DNA of 64,000 bases from Rotaria sordida. Its lineage: Eukaryota; Rotifera; Eurotatoria; Philodinida; Philodinidae. Below are positions 49,590 to 59,951 of the stretch, in pieces. Numbering within the stretch: position 1 is the stretch's first letter; every line of letters starts with the position of its first letter. Below the pieces are notes generated by a model, which saw only the letters and a list, made by a program, of their open reading frames with translations, did no database searches and was not told where the DNA came from. The DNA is taken from positions 35,700-99,699 of the forward strand of contig CAJNOL010000842.1 of assembly GCA_905250125.1 (NCBI GenBank), written 5' to 3'. The position numbers and the translations under genes are program-made.

Positions 49590-50912
49590 TTTGAATAGGT
49601 ACCTATTGTTCACCAAAATAAGCTTCAGTCAACTGAAAGAAAAACCAACGATTATTTAGAATCAGTATCGAAAACTTAAGTGTGAACTGTGCCAATGGGC
49701 ATATCATCTTATGTGATATCTTTCCTTTCTCTATGTGTTGTTATACAATCGATATTATGTAGTTTGCATAATCGCGTTACTCTTACACTTACCTATGTAT
49801 GATTGAGCTTGATTCTCTTTCTGTCGTAATATGCTTCTCATGTTGTATCATCATTCACTCGTATATTATATATATATATATATTGTCCTCACCTTTCCAT
49901 TCATACGCTGTTGTCCTTACTCTATTGTTCTTCTATATCAGCTCTCTTCTTGGCCTCATTTTCTTTCTTTTCATCCTTACTTCTTCTACCTACATATATA
50001 AGCGTGTNNNNNNNNNNNNNNNNNNNNNNNNNNNNNNNNNNNNNNNNNNNNNNNNNNNNNNNNNNNNNNNNNNNNNNNNNNNNNNNNNNNNNNNNNNNNN
50101 NNNNNNNTCTGTCTTTTTTTTTGTTATAAAAATTGTTATAGAATCTCTTGTTTTGCTTCTTTAAAATAAACTGTTAATGAAATTCTTCTTTATTTTAAAT
50201 CGTTTCTTTTGGTCTCAAATACGGTTTAAAGTAATTGATGGAACTAGTATTGTTAAGACTATGCCTGGTTTTTATTAATAAGATAAGATCAATTGTTTAT
50301 AGAAGTTGACTCAATAGACTTTATAACTGTAAAAACGTATCTAATAATACCTTGATCAAAATCGTACCATACGGTAGAGACATCTCTCATTGCAGTAACA
50401 TTTTCTATTATGCACTTTAGCTACATGAGAGAGGTGTGCCCTCCACTTTCATTGGTGATTTAATTGCTTAGTGTGAACGAATGTTGACTTAAAACGAAAT
50501 TAATATAATTCACTTTTCTAGTGTGTTCGACTTGTTACTCATCCAATTGATTAGTAATTAGTTGTCGTCTTAATCAAACAAAGAGAAATCTCGCGTTCAT
50601 TGAAGAATAGATGAGAAAATCGAACATGAATTTGTATACCAGAAGATATTCAATTAGAAAAGACCTTTGTAGAAGTCGCACTTAATGATTTTATGGTTTT
50701 TTGTTATGGTGTATAGAGTGAAGTTCCTTTTGATCAAATATTATTATTCAACAAATGCGTTTTAATAACAGGTTGAAAGTGTCCAAACGTTATCTTATTT
50801 TTTTAATGATATTAGAAAAAGAACATATTGAGGTTCTGAAGTTTGAATATAATGCGCCATTCATTTCTCTTTAGAATTAAGTAAAATATGATGAAACCAT
50901 TTTTCGCTGATC
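49590..50912. other. Upstream flank of the LIM gene, including an assembly gap
   Basis: 5' UTR or promoter region and AT-rich DNA; no gene seen. Bases 50008-50107 are exactly 100 N (assembly gap). The open frame read across this gap is an artefact. Confidence 0.6.
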
Positions 50913-51038
50913 TACTACTTGAGAACCTAGGGGTACTCACTATACTAGTACTTGCGGACCCGAGGATACTCCCCTATAATAGGACTTGAGGACCCAGGGA
51001 TACCACCCAATAATAGGACTTGAGGATTCAAGGGCACC
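50913..51038. repeat. 34-bp tandem repeat, about 3.5 units
   Basis: Units such as GACCCGAGGATACTCCCCTA..GGACTTGAG follow each other with a 34-base period at about 50922, 50956, 50990 and a partial last unit. The function is unknown. Confidence 0.75.
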
Positions 51039-51991
51039 AGTTACCGGTAATCGTAACGGTTCGGTAGACGGTAATTTCCTACACCTAGCCTTTAACTTTA
51101 ACCACTTTAACTTTTAAAGTTTAGAGTTAAATTGCCACCTCTAGACGAAACCGGTTAAGCAGAGATGAGTTCTGAATAACAGCCAAGATGAATAACACTT
51201 TTCATTGAAGAAATCGATCGTATATTTTCTTCTATTCATCTATTATGAAAGAGAATATTGATCTTACACATGAATTAGTAGTAACAAGGTGTCAAGATCA
51301 GACATTGATAGTTTTCAGAAAAATCTGATGAGGCTATTCAGTAATTAGTAAGTGAAAAAAATTATTTGAATTTATTTATATATTGTTTCGTAGAGCTTAT
51401 TGATGTGCCCGATCATACAGAAGTGCTTGCATATCGAAACAATGTAATCTGAAAACTTAATAAATTATTTTCTCTTCAAACATGTATTAGCAGAATGTGA
51501 AATGGATTCTTTCAGCATAAGATCTCAACTCTGATTTTTTTTAGTTGCATGAAGCAATGGAAATAATGTTTTTTTGTATTCTGGCGTCATGAGATGCAAA
51601 CTATTTTGTAAAAGATAATGATTGTCCACATTCTCATTGTTATCTCTTACTAATTATCAACTGTGAGCAGACATAGATAATTGGATGAATGGAGCAATTT
51701 AGTAATAAATTCCTGAAAAATCAATTCACTCAAACCGGCATAATTCGTCTGCGAACAACAGAGAACTAGGATTTATTCTCCCACTTAAATGGCGTTCAAC
51801 TAGAGTGTTAAAAAAAATAAATAAATGAACACTAAACTTTCAGATATCAGTAGCATACCATTAAAGCATGTATGATTGGAGCATAAACCATTTAAGAGTG
51901 TACGAAAGTAAGGCTTTATTATTTCTATCCAAGTGGCTTTCAGATACGAGTATGATCCCTTGATTTATTTGACTGTGCAAGAAATAGTTCT
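51039..51991. other. Intergenic DNA, no gene seen
   Basis: A short stretch near 51090-51135 repeats CTTTAACTTTAAC/TTTAAAGTTTAGAG words in both orientations (a small hairpin). Otherwise unremarkable AT-rich sequence. Confidence 0.45.
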
Positions 51992-51999
51992 ACTGCTTA

Positions 52000-52208
52000 C
52001 AGAGGCGTAGCGAGGTCTTTGAGGCAGGGAAGTCGGGTAAAAATTTCAAACGGGGGAGGAGGGAGGTGTCTCTGCTCATATTCATCGAGTCGTTACATCG
52101 CTAGAAAAGGACACCTTTTTTATCTTGCTGTTCAAAAAAAAAACGAAATTTTCAAAAGCAGGCGAGGGTAACCCCTGCACTACCTCCTCCATGGTCGCTA
52201 CGCCTTCA
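52000..52208. mobile_element. hAT-type MITE, 209 bp, with 8-bp target duplication
   Basis: It starts CAGAGGCGTAGCGAGG and ends, read inversely, as TGAAGGCGTAGCGACC. It is flanked by the perfect direct repeat ACTGCTTA at 51992-51999 and 52209-52216. The AGGCGTAGC terminal wording is widespread in hAT elements. No coding capacity. Confidence 0.85.
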
Positions 52209-52216
52209 ACTGCTTA

Positions 52217-53329
52217 TTTCACAATTAATTTCTATTGTCTGATTATGAGATATCATTCTTCTTGTTTCTTAGTTATTGAGATAATCTCAAATCATGAGCC
52301 CATGTCCGAGTTGGAGAAGAGTGAAAAAGTTCAGCATGGACGTGCAAGTGCCATTAGCTTCACCGTACCCACCAACGCCAATACCGTCGAATCCGCCAAC
52401 ATCACGGCCAATATCGATAATAATAGACCTTGGCGTTTTTGACCTACTCTGACTTTTTGAATACTTTGAAAGACGATGCTAAGGTAAGAGGTTGAAGAGT
52501 AGCTGTTTCGTCTTTTTTAACTACTTTTCATACAAGATTCAAAATAGTAATAATTCAACACAAATAGAATTTCAGAATTTTGTGTTATTGTCTTCTTTCA
52601 TGGTGGTAGCGTTGCTTAGACGTGTTAATTTATAAAATTTTTCCACGGAGTTAGATAAAATCAGACTAATAAAGAGTCGTCGTCTTCAGAAGAAAAGTGT
52701 TCGTTTGTTGTAAACGCAGATCCACTTCTATTTTTGCGTGAAAATTAGGCTCAATTCTATTTTGTATTGACATCTTTTCATACCACTTTTATAATTATCC
52801 GACTCCCACATTTTAGGTAGCTTTCTAATAATTATTTTGCAGCATTTATAAGAAGGTTTTTAAAAGAATATCTTAAATTCTTCTCCAAGGTGTAAATAGA
52901 GAAGCCTGCATTTCTCTCTAACAAAGCATCTCGAAATTTTTATTTCGATTCGTAGTTTAGTGATAAAATGGCCGAAAATCCAAAGGTAATGTCCGAGAAA
53001 AATGGCGTCCTACCAGAAGATTTATCGGAGATATGGTGCCGCACTATAATAGAAAGGAAATCATTGTTTGATATTAACTAACGAATTCATGTGAAGAACG
53101 AAATTTATAATTTATTACAACCATTACCATGCACAATAGTAGCTATTTTTAAGGGAAAAAAGGAACTTATTGAAAAAGTGGATCAGCGATTCTGCTAAAA
53201 ATTAGTTTCTTTTTCTGGATTGGAGCAAAAAAGAATCTGTGCCTGAACTACGGATCTCTTTCTGGCTTGACTAACTAATACTTTTTTAAAATTAAAACCT
53301 TATGTCCCGAAGCATAGTTTGACCAAGAG
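52217..53329. other. Unassigned region with an isolated start-exon-like piece
   Basis: A plus-strand frame reaches 52442 (..ASAISFTVPTNANTVESANITAN..) but matches nothing I know. At 52968-52985 ATGGCCGAAAATCCAAAG is followed by GTAATG, like a six-codon first exon with a donor, yet no downstream exon could be found. Confidence 0.35.
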
Positions 53330-53500
53330 GGAAACGGCGGATTTTGGATTCCCGGGATTTCCGGATTTCCATGAGATTTCCAGGATTCACGTGGGATTCT
53401 CGGGATTACAGGAATAGGAGAATCCCACGAAAATTCTGTGAATCCCAGGAGTTCTATGGGAATCTCGGATTCCCGTATTCTCGGAATTTTTATAATCACA
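53330..53500. repeat. GGATTCCCGGGA-type dispersed repeat
   Basis: Multiple variants of GGATTCCCGGGATTTCCGGA and its inverse within 170 bases. A shorter relative (GGAATTTCCACAGGATTCTC..CAGATTCCCC) lies at about 57176-57238. The minus-strand frame over it (PRIPRESWKSHGNPEIPGI) is just the repeat translated. Confidence 0.6.
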
Positions 53501-54811
53501 AATGACATTCCCGAAATTCATAGTTAACCTCTATGATCCTCACCCTCGTTCTAAAAGTCTCATAAAGCTCAGTGTCAAGACTTCACTGCTTTATCACATG
53601 GTTAGAAAAGCTGCATTAAACTATTGAGGAAAATCATTGCCTAGGCGAGTTTTTTTCGTATGCTTGATCTGTGCAGACTTTAAGGCTTGTCTATAGCATA
53701 TCACGTTCATGATCAAGAATCTTAAGAAAGTCACACGTATGGAAGAATGATTTCCATTAAAAACGTGATTAAAAGCAGTAGATATATTTTCACAAGTCGA
53801 ACTTATTCTTAGGTGAAAAATGTTCGATCTGGAAAGCGATTAAAACTCGAAACTACCTTTTCCTATACAAAGTTTTCTTTCTTATGCGCATGAACTGCAC
53901 AGCTCTCAAGATTTGTCCAAAATGTATGACGTTCTAGCTCCCGATGCTCATATATTTCATGTACTTAGTCAAAGATAGTTCGTTAGGATTGTCTATTTCA
54001 CAAATTCTATACAATTAATCTAATTAGATTGGTATCAACTTCATTTTGACAGCACGACAATTTACTTTCTAACTTTTATGGGAAAATGTCTGAGGTAGAA
54101 CAACAAACAGCAGCAAGAAACAAGGTAAATTAATGAGTAATACAACACAGATGTCGAATCAAATGAATCTATGGCATCTTATGTGTCACCTTTTATTCAT
54201 TCAGTAATCTGACTGTTGAACATGCTTAAACCAATAAGGCAGTAGCACAGCTTTTCTATCTACTAAAAGATAAGAGGTTCTCTATCTATGACTATATTCT
54301 TTGTTTTTGGCATCAATTTTGACACAAGAGAAAAAAAGTTTGAGATTGAGGAAGAAATTGGCTCAGAGACTCTTATTGCATGAAATTGGAATTTATTGCT
54401 AGCTGAGGAAGAAGACAATTATGAATTTTACCATAGGATCAGTTACAGTGGAGCCAATTGAAATTCTCTTTACTGCTTTTTTTTTGTAACTATGCTTCTT
54501 TTATTTTTTTAATCTACTATATATATCGAGAAAGCTCGGAACGTACTGCATCTTTTGATATATTTACGCTGAACATTAAATGCAGTTAAAAGTATAAAAA
54601 ATGAATTAGAAAGAAAGTGACATTTTTCTTTTTATTATGTAGTGTCCATAATGTTGTAATATTTTTTATTTCGCAAATATCGCGGCTTAGGTGAATGATA
54701 ACATCTTGAATTCTTTTTGAAAAGATGCACTGCGAAATTCTCTACAAAATCTGTATAATAAAATTCTATTTTACCTGTTTTAATGGTTTTTCTTATACTC
54801 ACAACATACAT
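53501..54811. other. Intergenic DNA, no gene seen
   Basis: AT-rich. A second isolated start-exon-like piece, ATGTCTGAGGTAGAACAACA and on (54086-54124, MSEVEQQTAARNK), is followed by GTAAAT. No partner exon is recognised. Confidence 0.35.
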
Positions 54812-55757
54812 GTAATACTTGAAACTTGAATTCAAGTATTTAATTATTGAACAGTTAGAGTTTCAACTAATCAACTATTCAAGTTTCCAGTGTTCAAGTT
54901 TTCAAGCTTCAAGTATTCAACTATTCAAATTTTAACTTCTCAAATGTTCCACTGATATTCAGTAGGGAACTGCTTTTCTCCACCTAACTCACCTTCTATT
55001 TCAGCGTCGCGACCCATGCACGTCTTTTTGCACATCATTGTTCCTACTCATTGCTGTACAGTAGCTCAAGCCTCTCACATAGCTCTTGTAGTGCCCTAGA
55101 AAATGTCTGAAGCATCTTAACCAAAACCTATAGCATCCTAGGAGATGCTTATATCATCCTAGGAGCTGCTTGTATCATTATAGAAGAAGCTTCTAACATC
55201 ATATGTAATACTGGCAGTATTCTAGAGAATCCTGTAGCGTCCCAGGCTCTGACTAATTGAAAACTTGAATAGTTGAATATTTGAATACTTTAAGACTTGA
55301 ATACTTGAATGCTTGAATAGTGGAATACTTGAATAGTTGAATACTTGAATAGTTGAATACTTGAATGGTTGAATACTTGAATCTTTGAATAGTTGAATAC
55401 TTGAATAGTTGAATACTTGAATCTTTGAATAGTTGAATACTTGAATAGTTGAATACTTGAATCTTTGAATAGTTGAATACTTGAATCTTTGAATAGTTGA
55501 ATACTTGAATAGTTGAATACTTGAATCTTTGAATAGTTGAATACGTGAATACTTGAATCTTTGAATAGTTGAATAGTTTAATACTTGAATACTTGAATAT
55601 TTGAATCTTTGAATAGTTGAATACTTGAATACTTGAATACTTGAATAGTTGAATACTTGAATACGTGCATCTTTGAATAGTTGAATAGTTGAATACGTGA
55701 ATACTTCAATAATTGAATAGTTGAATGCTTGAACTAATAGTTGAGTACTTGAATTCA
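54812..55757. mobile_element. Element with inverted tandem-repeat ends and a 16-bp minisatellite
   Basis: The left 130 bases carry CAAGTATTCAACTATTCAA-type units. The right 500 bases (55257-55757) are a long array of the same word in the other orientation (GAATAGTTGAATACTT, about 16 bp, with CTTTGAATAG variants). The middle matches the short copy at 22985-23340 (TTAACTTCTCAA.TGTTC, ATTTCAGCGTCGC, AGTAGCTCAAGC). Repeats of CATCCTAGGAGATGCTT type lie just before the array. The minus-strand frame (FNYSSIQLFKDSS..) over the array is a by-product. It has the same architecture as the short copy, so this is a real dispersed family. Confidence 0.7.
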
Positions 55758-58270
55758 ACCTTCAAGGTTGACACTACTGATTTCAATTGGCCATCCACTG
55801 TGTATTTCTCTGATTTGGATAAAAAAGCAACATAAGAATTGAAGTACTAGCTTGCCTCTTGATCCAATGAGTTGTAATTATTTTCGTCAGATTAGACAAT
55901 GCAGATTTTTTTTCACACTAGACTCGTACAAATGATTTATCTTGTTTTATTGCAGATTCTCTTGTTGTCTTCCAAGCAACATTAACATCAAATCTGGAAA
56001 GAAGATTATAGACTAGATAATAAACTTGATAAATAGTCTTTTTAAAATTATCATAACGGAGAAGATCAAGAGATAGTTTTGAAACTGATTGCTTCGAAGC
56101 CGTCTTTTTCTTGTCTTTTGTGACATTTTTGAAAACTTTAATGAAAAGTTCAACTCACTGGATTTGAATGGAAAACAAAACAGATTTCACACGTACTGGA
56201 TTGCCTGATCTTTTCTCAAATATTCAAGATCCTTATTGTGTTCTGCACTTCTATTCTTTGTTTTTCCTAGCGGTCTGCCTTTCTTTTTCGAAGACTCAAT
56301 TGGTGCCTCCAGGTTTTCCTTGAATTGTGAAACGCGAGTAATAATTATTCTTCCTCAGAAAAAAATTAACCCACTAATCACTAAGTCTAGATAAACTTTC
56401 TTATCAGATATGCATCAATACTAGAGACACAAGAAGCTCTTCTGTTTCATTTTCCTTTGTCCATGAAAGAGCAGCAAATAACCAGAGTAACATCAATTAG
56501 AACTAACCTGTTATGTTTTCTCATTAATCATGTCCGTTTTATTAAGTAAGGCGGACGGTGAACTAATATAAACTAATCGGTTAGTATATAATCCCTATCA
56601 TTTAGTAAAAAGTCGATAGATTATTTACTTATGTTTGGTTTTTGTATTAATATTAATGGATAGATCATTATTGATCAGTGTAGAAAGAATAGTCTTGACC
56701 GCGAAACTACGACTTACTAATATTGGATAAAATGAAAAGACCGCAAGTTCGGCTACGGAGCTAGTCCCTTAATTCAATTATATCTACATATTTTATGCGG
56801 AATTTAAAGTTTTAGTCCGATCTCCCTTCTATGAATCAATATAAGCATCATTATGCAGAGTGTTTGAAATTTCTCATCTATATGAACTGTATAAATAATC
56901 ATACTAGATGTCACGATTTGGCTCACATTATTTCGTTAGAAAGCAGTCGCTTCTATAGCCCAGAATGTTCAGTTAACGATATTTATGAGGGTGTGGATCT
57001 GCGTTTTCTTCCCATCCTTACGAAACATTCATACCCACACCATTATCTCCCATACTTCTACATGGTTCTTTTAAAGGAATGGGTTTCAAAATATTAAGTG
57101 AATGAATTGATACTTGGTATACTTGAGCATGAGTTATAATTTCAGTGTTGTTCAGACATCTAGTTCAAGTATTCTTGGAATTTCCACAGGATTCTCATGA
57201 GATTCGGAATTCCAGGAATCCGCAGATTCCCCATTGGGTTTGACTATAGTGATATGCTCTTGAATTCTACGCAGTTGTCAGACTTTTACTCTCATTCTTC
57301 CGAGCATCGAAGGAAGATTCACTACATGACTGATCAGTATGAAAAATGCATTTTTATAGTTTCACATTTGAAGATCTGCTTGTAAAAAGAACTTGTAGAA
57401 GCAACCAGTGACAGCTCCAGTCTAAACAATCTCATAATCATGAATCTAGTCAGAACTGCCACTTATCAAGATTCAAAAAGCAGAAAATGTTTTTTGAGCT
57501 TGAACTATTTTCTGAGCTCTTTGTATACTTTCTGCTTGTATACATTGGCTGGATCAGTTAAAATCGGTTAAAATAGATTCAATAAGAATGCACGAAGAAA
57601 ATGGTCTAGATGTGATAAGGAAAACTGAGAATATCATGAAAATGTCTAGCAACACCATCAAATACTCGTTTTTTTTTTGTTGAACGATGTTATTGACGAT
57701 TATTTAATGAAAATAGTGTATTCACGAATTGCTTTTTCGTTCCCTCGTCAAAATGTAACATAGATACAATTTAATTTTTCATCGAAGCAGACACCTTAAG
57801 AAAAAAAAATGTTAGATTTTAATAGAATCATAAATCAGTTTTAGCGACAAATGTTTTATACTTTTCTTTTCATCTTGTGTATAATTATATAAAATATTCG
57901 TTGACGTCATACATCATTGCCTTTTCTGCTTGTCTTCTCTCTTTGCGCTTTTTCTGCGTAGATAATTAATTGACTCATGATGACTCGGTTTTATTATTAT
58001 ATATTTTGTTTGCTTTATTGCTCGCAATCGATTCGACACAAGAACAAATTACTTGTTAGTATTATGAAAAGACAAAAAATAGAACTCAATAACGTCTATT
58101 ATTCTATTTAATCTATAAGTTTAACTTCATATCGTTTTCCTCTTTAAGATTCTTTCGTATTTAGACGAACAGGTGATTGAGAATGCTTACGCTTCGAAGA
58201 CATTAATTTGAAAGGTTGTCTTGTCTGATGCAATTGTAATTGAGATAAGAATGAACGAAGAATCAAACCG
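55758..58270. other. Intergenic DNA, no supported gene
   Basis: Small frames (for example 56831-57097, 88 codons) show no recognisable domain. A diverged GGATTCC-type repeat lies at 57176-57238. Otherwise AT-rich. Confidence 0.45.
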
Positions 58271-58576
58271 ATCACGACGAAACCTGGTGATTGTATATGT
58301 CAAGAATGTTTGGAACTGAATTTCGTTGCTCGATTCGTATGTTTCAAATATGGATACTCGAAGGATGGTCAAACCCTAGAGGCAGGCAATCCGAATTTAT
58401 AGTAAAATATCAGTGTTTACATGGAAAGGACAGATGATTGGTTATGCTTATCATGCAGTGCCAAGACGACGAACTTTGGCTTGCATTCCACCTATCTTGT
58501 TTGTGATGCCCCAAGGTCTAATCTACAACAGAAACAATCGCCAGCGTGGATAAAGATAAAAGAATGGATAGTCTGA
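58271..58576 (+). pseudogene. Decayed RanBP2-type zinc-finger gene, two fingers left
   Basis: Two finger remnants are seen. The first (58280-58362) reads KPGDCICQECLELNFVARFVCFKYGY: the usual GDW has become GDC and the last ligand Cys has become Tyr (KCG to KYG). The second (58433-58518) reads DDWLCLSCSAKTTNFGLHSTYLVCDAPR, again with one ligand Cys replaced by Tyr. A stop separates them and a frame change is needed. RanBP2-type fingers bind single-stranded RNA or ubiquitin, but with lost ligands these cannot fold normally. Plus-strand coding-like stretches with stops continue to about 59550. Confidence 0.6.
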
Positions 58577-59640
58577 CAGACGCTATTTTCAAAAAATAAG
58601 TTTCTTACGTCTCAAAGAAACGAGGCAAAACGAAATCGTACCAACACGAACTATACCAATAATAGTCAGTTCTTATTTTTCATCAAGAAATATAAACATA
58701 TACTCGAGTAGTGTGATAGATCTTATACGGTAATGACAAAATTGTACAAGAACAAAAGTTCAATGATGCATTAAGTAAATCAATGAAGTGTGCATTGAAA
58801 TTTTTCGTTATCTTCCTTCAGAAATGTTTGTGGAATAACAAAGATTATCTTGTTCAATTTATGGAAGTTCATACTGAATTTAGTCAACATCTTGTTAATT
58901 TTAATACCGACATCAGACTAGCGACTTTATTCATGAATAACGAATAAGATGAACATGATCTACTGTTGGATTTAGCTGATTGTCACAATATGCAAGTTCG
59001 ATAAGCGACAACAAAAATTCCTAATGTTATCTGTTATTACCGTCATTCGAACACGATCTTCTGATAGAAAAAAAAGAACAAATCAAATTACCTTGATTTG
59101 AAATCAGAAATTTGATTTTTGTAGATAATTACTCGTGCAAGATGTTGAATATCAAGAACAATAAGAAAACATATTTCAATCGAGTATATGAAAATATTGA
59201 CGTTATTCGAACGATAAATGACAAGATCTATTTTCCTGTGAACTTATCTTCGATTTGATGATTAAAAGATGGCGAGATTTTGAAGAAGACCATTTGAATC
59301 GATTTACATTAAACGAATCATTCTCTCAACTAAATTGAACAATCAAAATTACTTGGCAATACAAAGTAATACATCGTCTCGATTTTCAATGATATTTCGA
59401 TAAAATATTCATTTAGAATGAACAATTGAATGTCAATCATCAACAAACAATTGAACTATTGTAGGACAATAATTGATCTATTTTCTGTAATCAATTACAT
59501 CAAAATGAGAAAACAACAGATAAAATCTCTCGAACTATGCAACAGTTCAAACTGTCCTTTTTCTTTCGTTGCTGAAAATAGTTTCAATTTTGTTTGGAAT
59601 AAATAGGTCATTTGTTCATTGAAATATTTTTATTCAATTT
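58577..59640 (+). pseudogene. Coding-like remnants after the zinc-finger pseudogene
   Basis: Near 58750-59000 a plus-strand frame reads NDALSKSMKCALKFFVIFLQ..DYLVQFMEVHTEFSQHLVNFNTD..DEHDLLLDLADCHNMQVR with in-frame TAA stops. Near 59230-59340 another reads CELIFDLMIKRWRDFEEDHLNRFTLNESFSQLN. Codon use looks like local genes, but stops are frequent. The family is not recognised; it may be the rest of the same dead gene. Confidence 0.4.
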
Positions 59641-59951
59641 TTTTCCAGTAAAAAAAATTTCCACATGCATTGATATTGCGAAATGATGTCATCTGAAGTT
59701 TTCTTTTCAGAAAGTATTTTCTAGTAATTGAGCAAAATATTTGTTTGAAATGTAAATATTTTTTTCTTTTCTTGTCTATAATGATCGTCACTTTCATACG
59801 CATGATAGATTGTATCGTTTCAAACATACATCATGGGACGCCAACGCTTACACTATTCGATATATAATCAAGTAGACAAGCGCAAATAAAAACAAACATA
59901 AGAAGAAACGATCAAAACAACACGTTATTTTCATTCTTCCCTTCAGCAAAA

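Noticed and set aside
49799..50164. 121-codon frame with X residues
   Set aside because: It reads through 100 N, so there is no real continuous frame.
55222..55758. 178-codon minus-strand frame (FNYSSIQ repeats)
   Set aside because: It is the 16-bp tandem repeat read in frame; the frame is open only because the repeat lacks stops on that strand.
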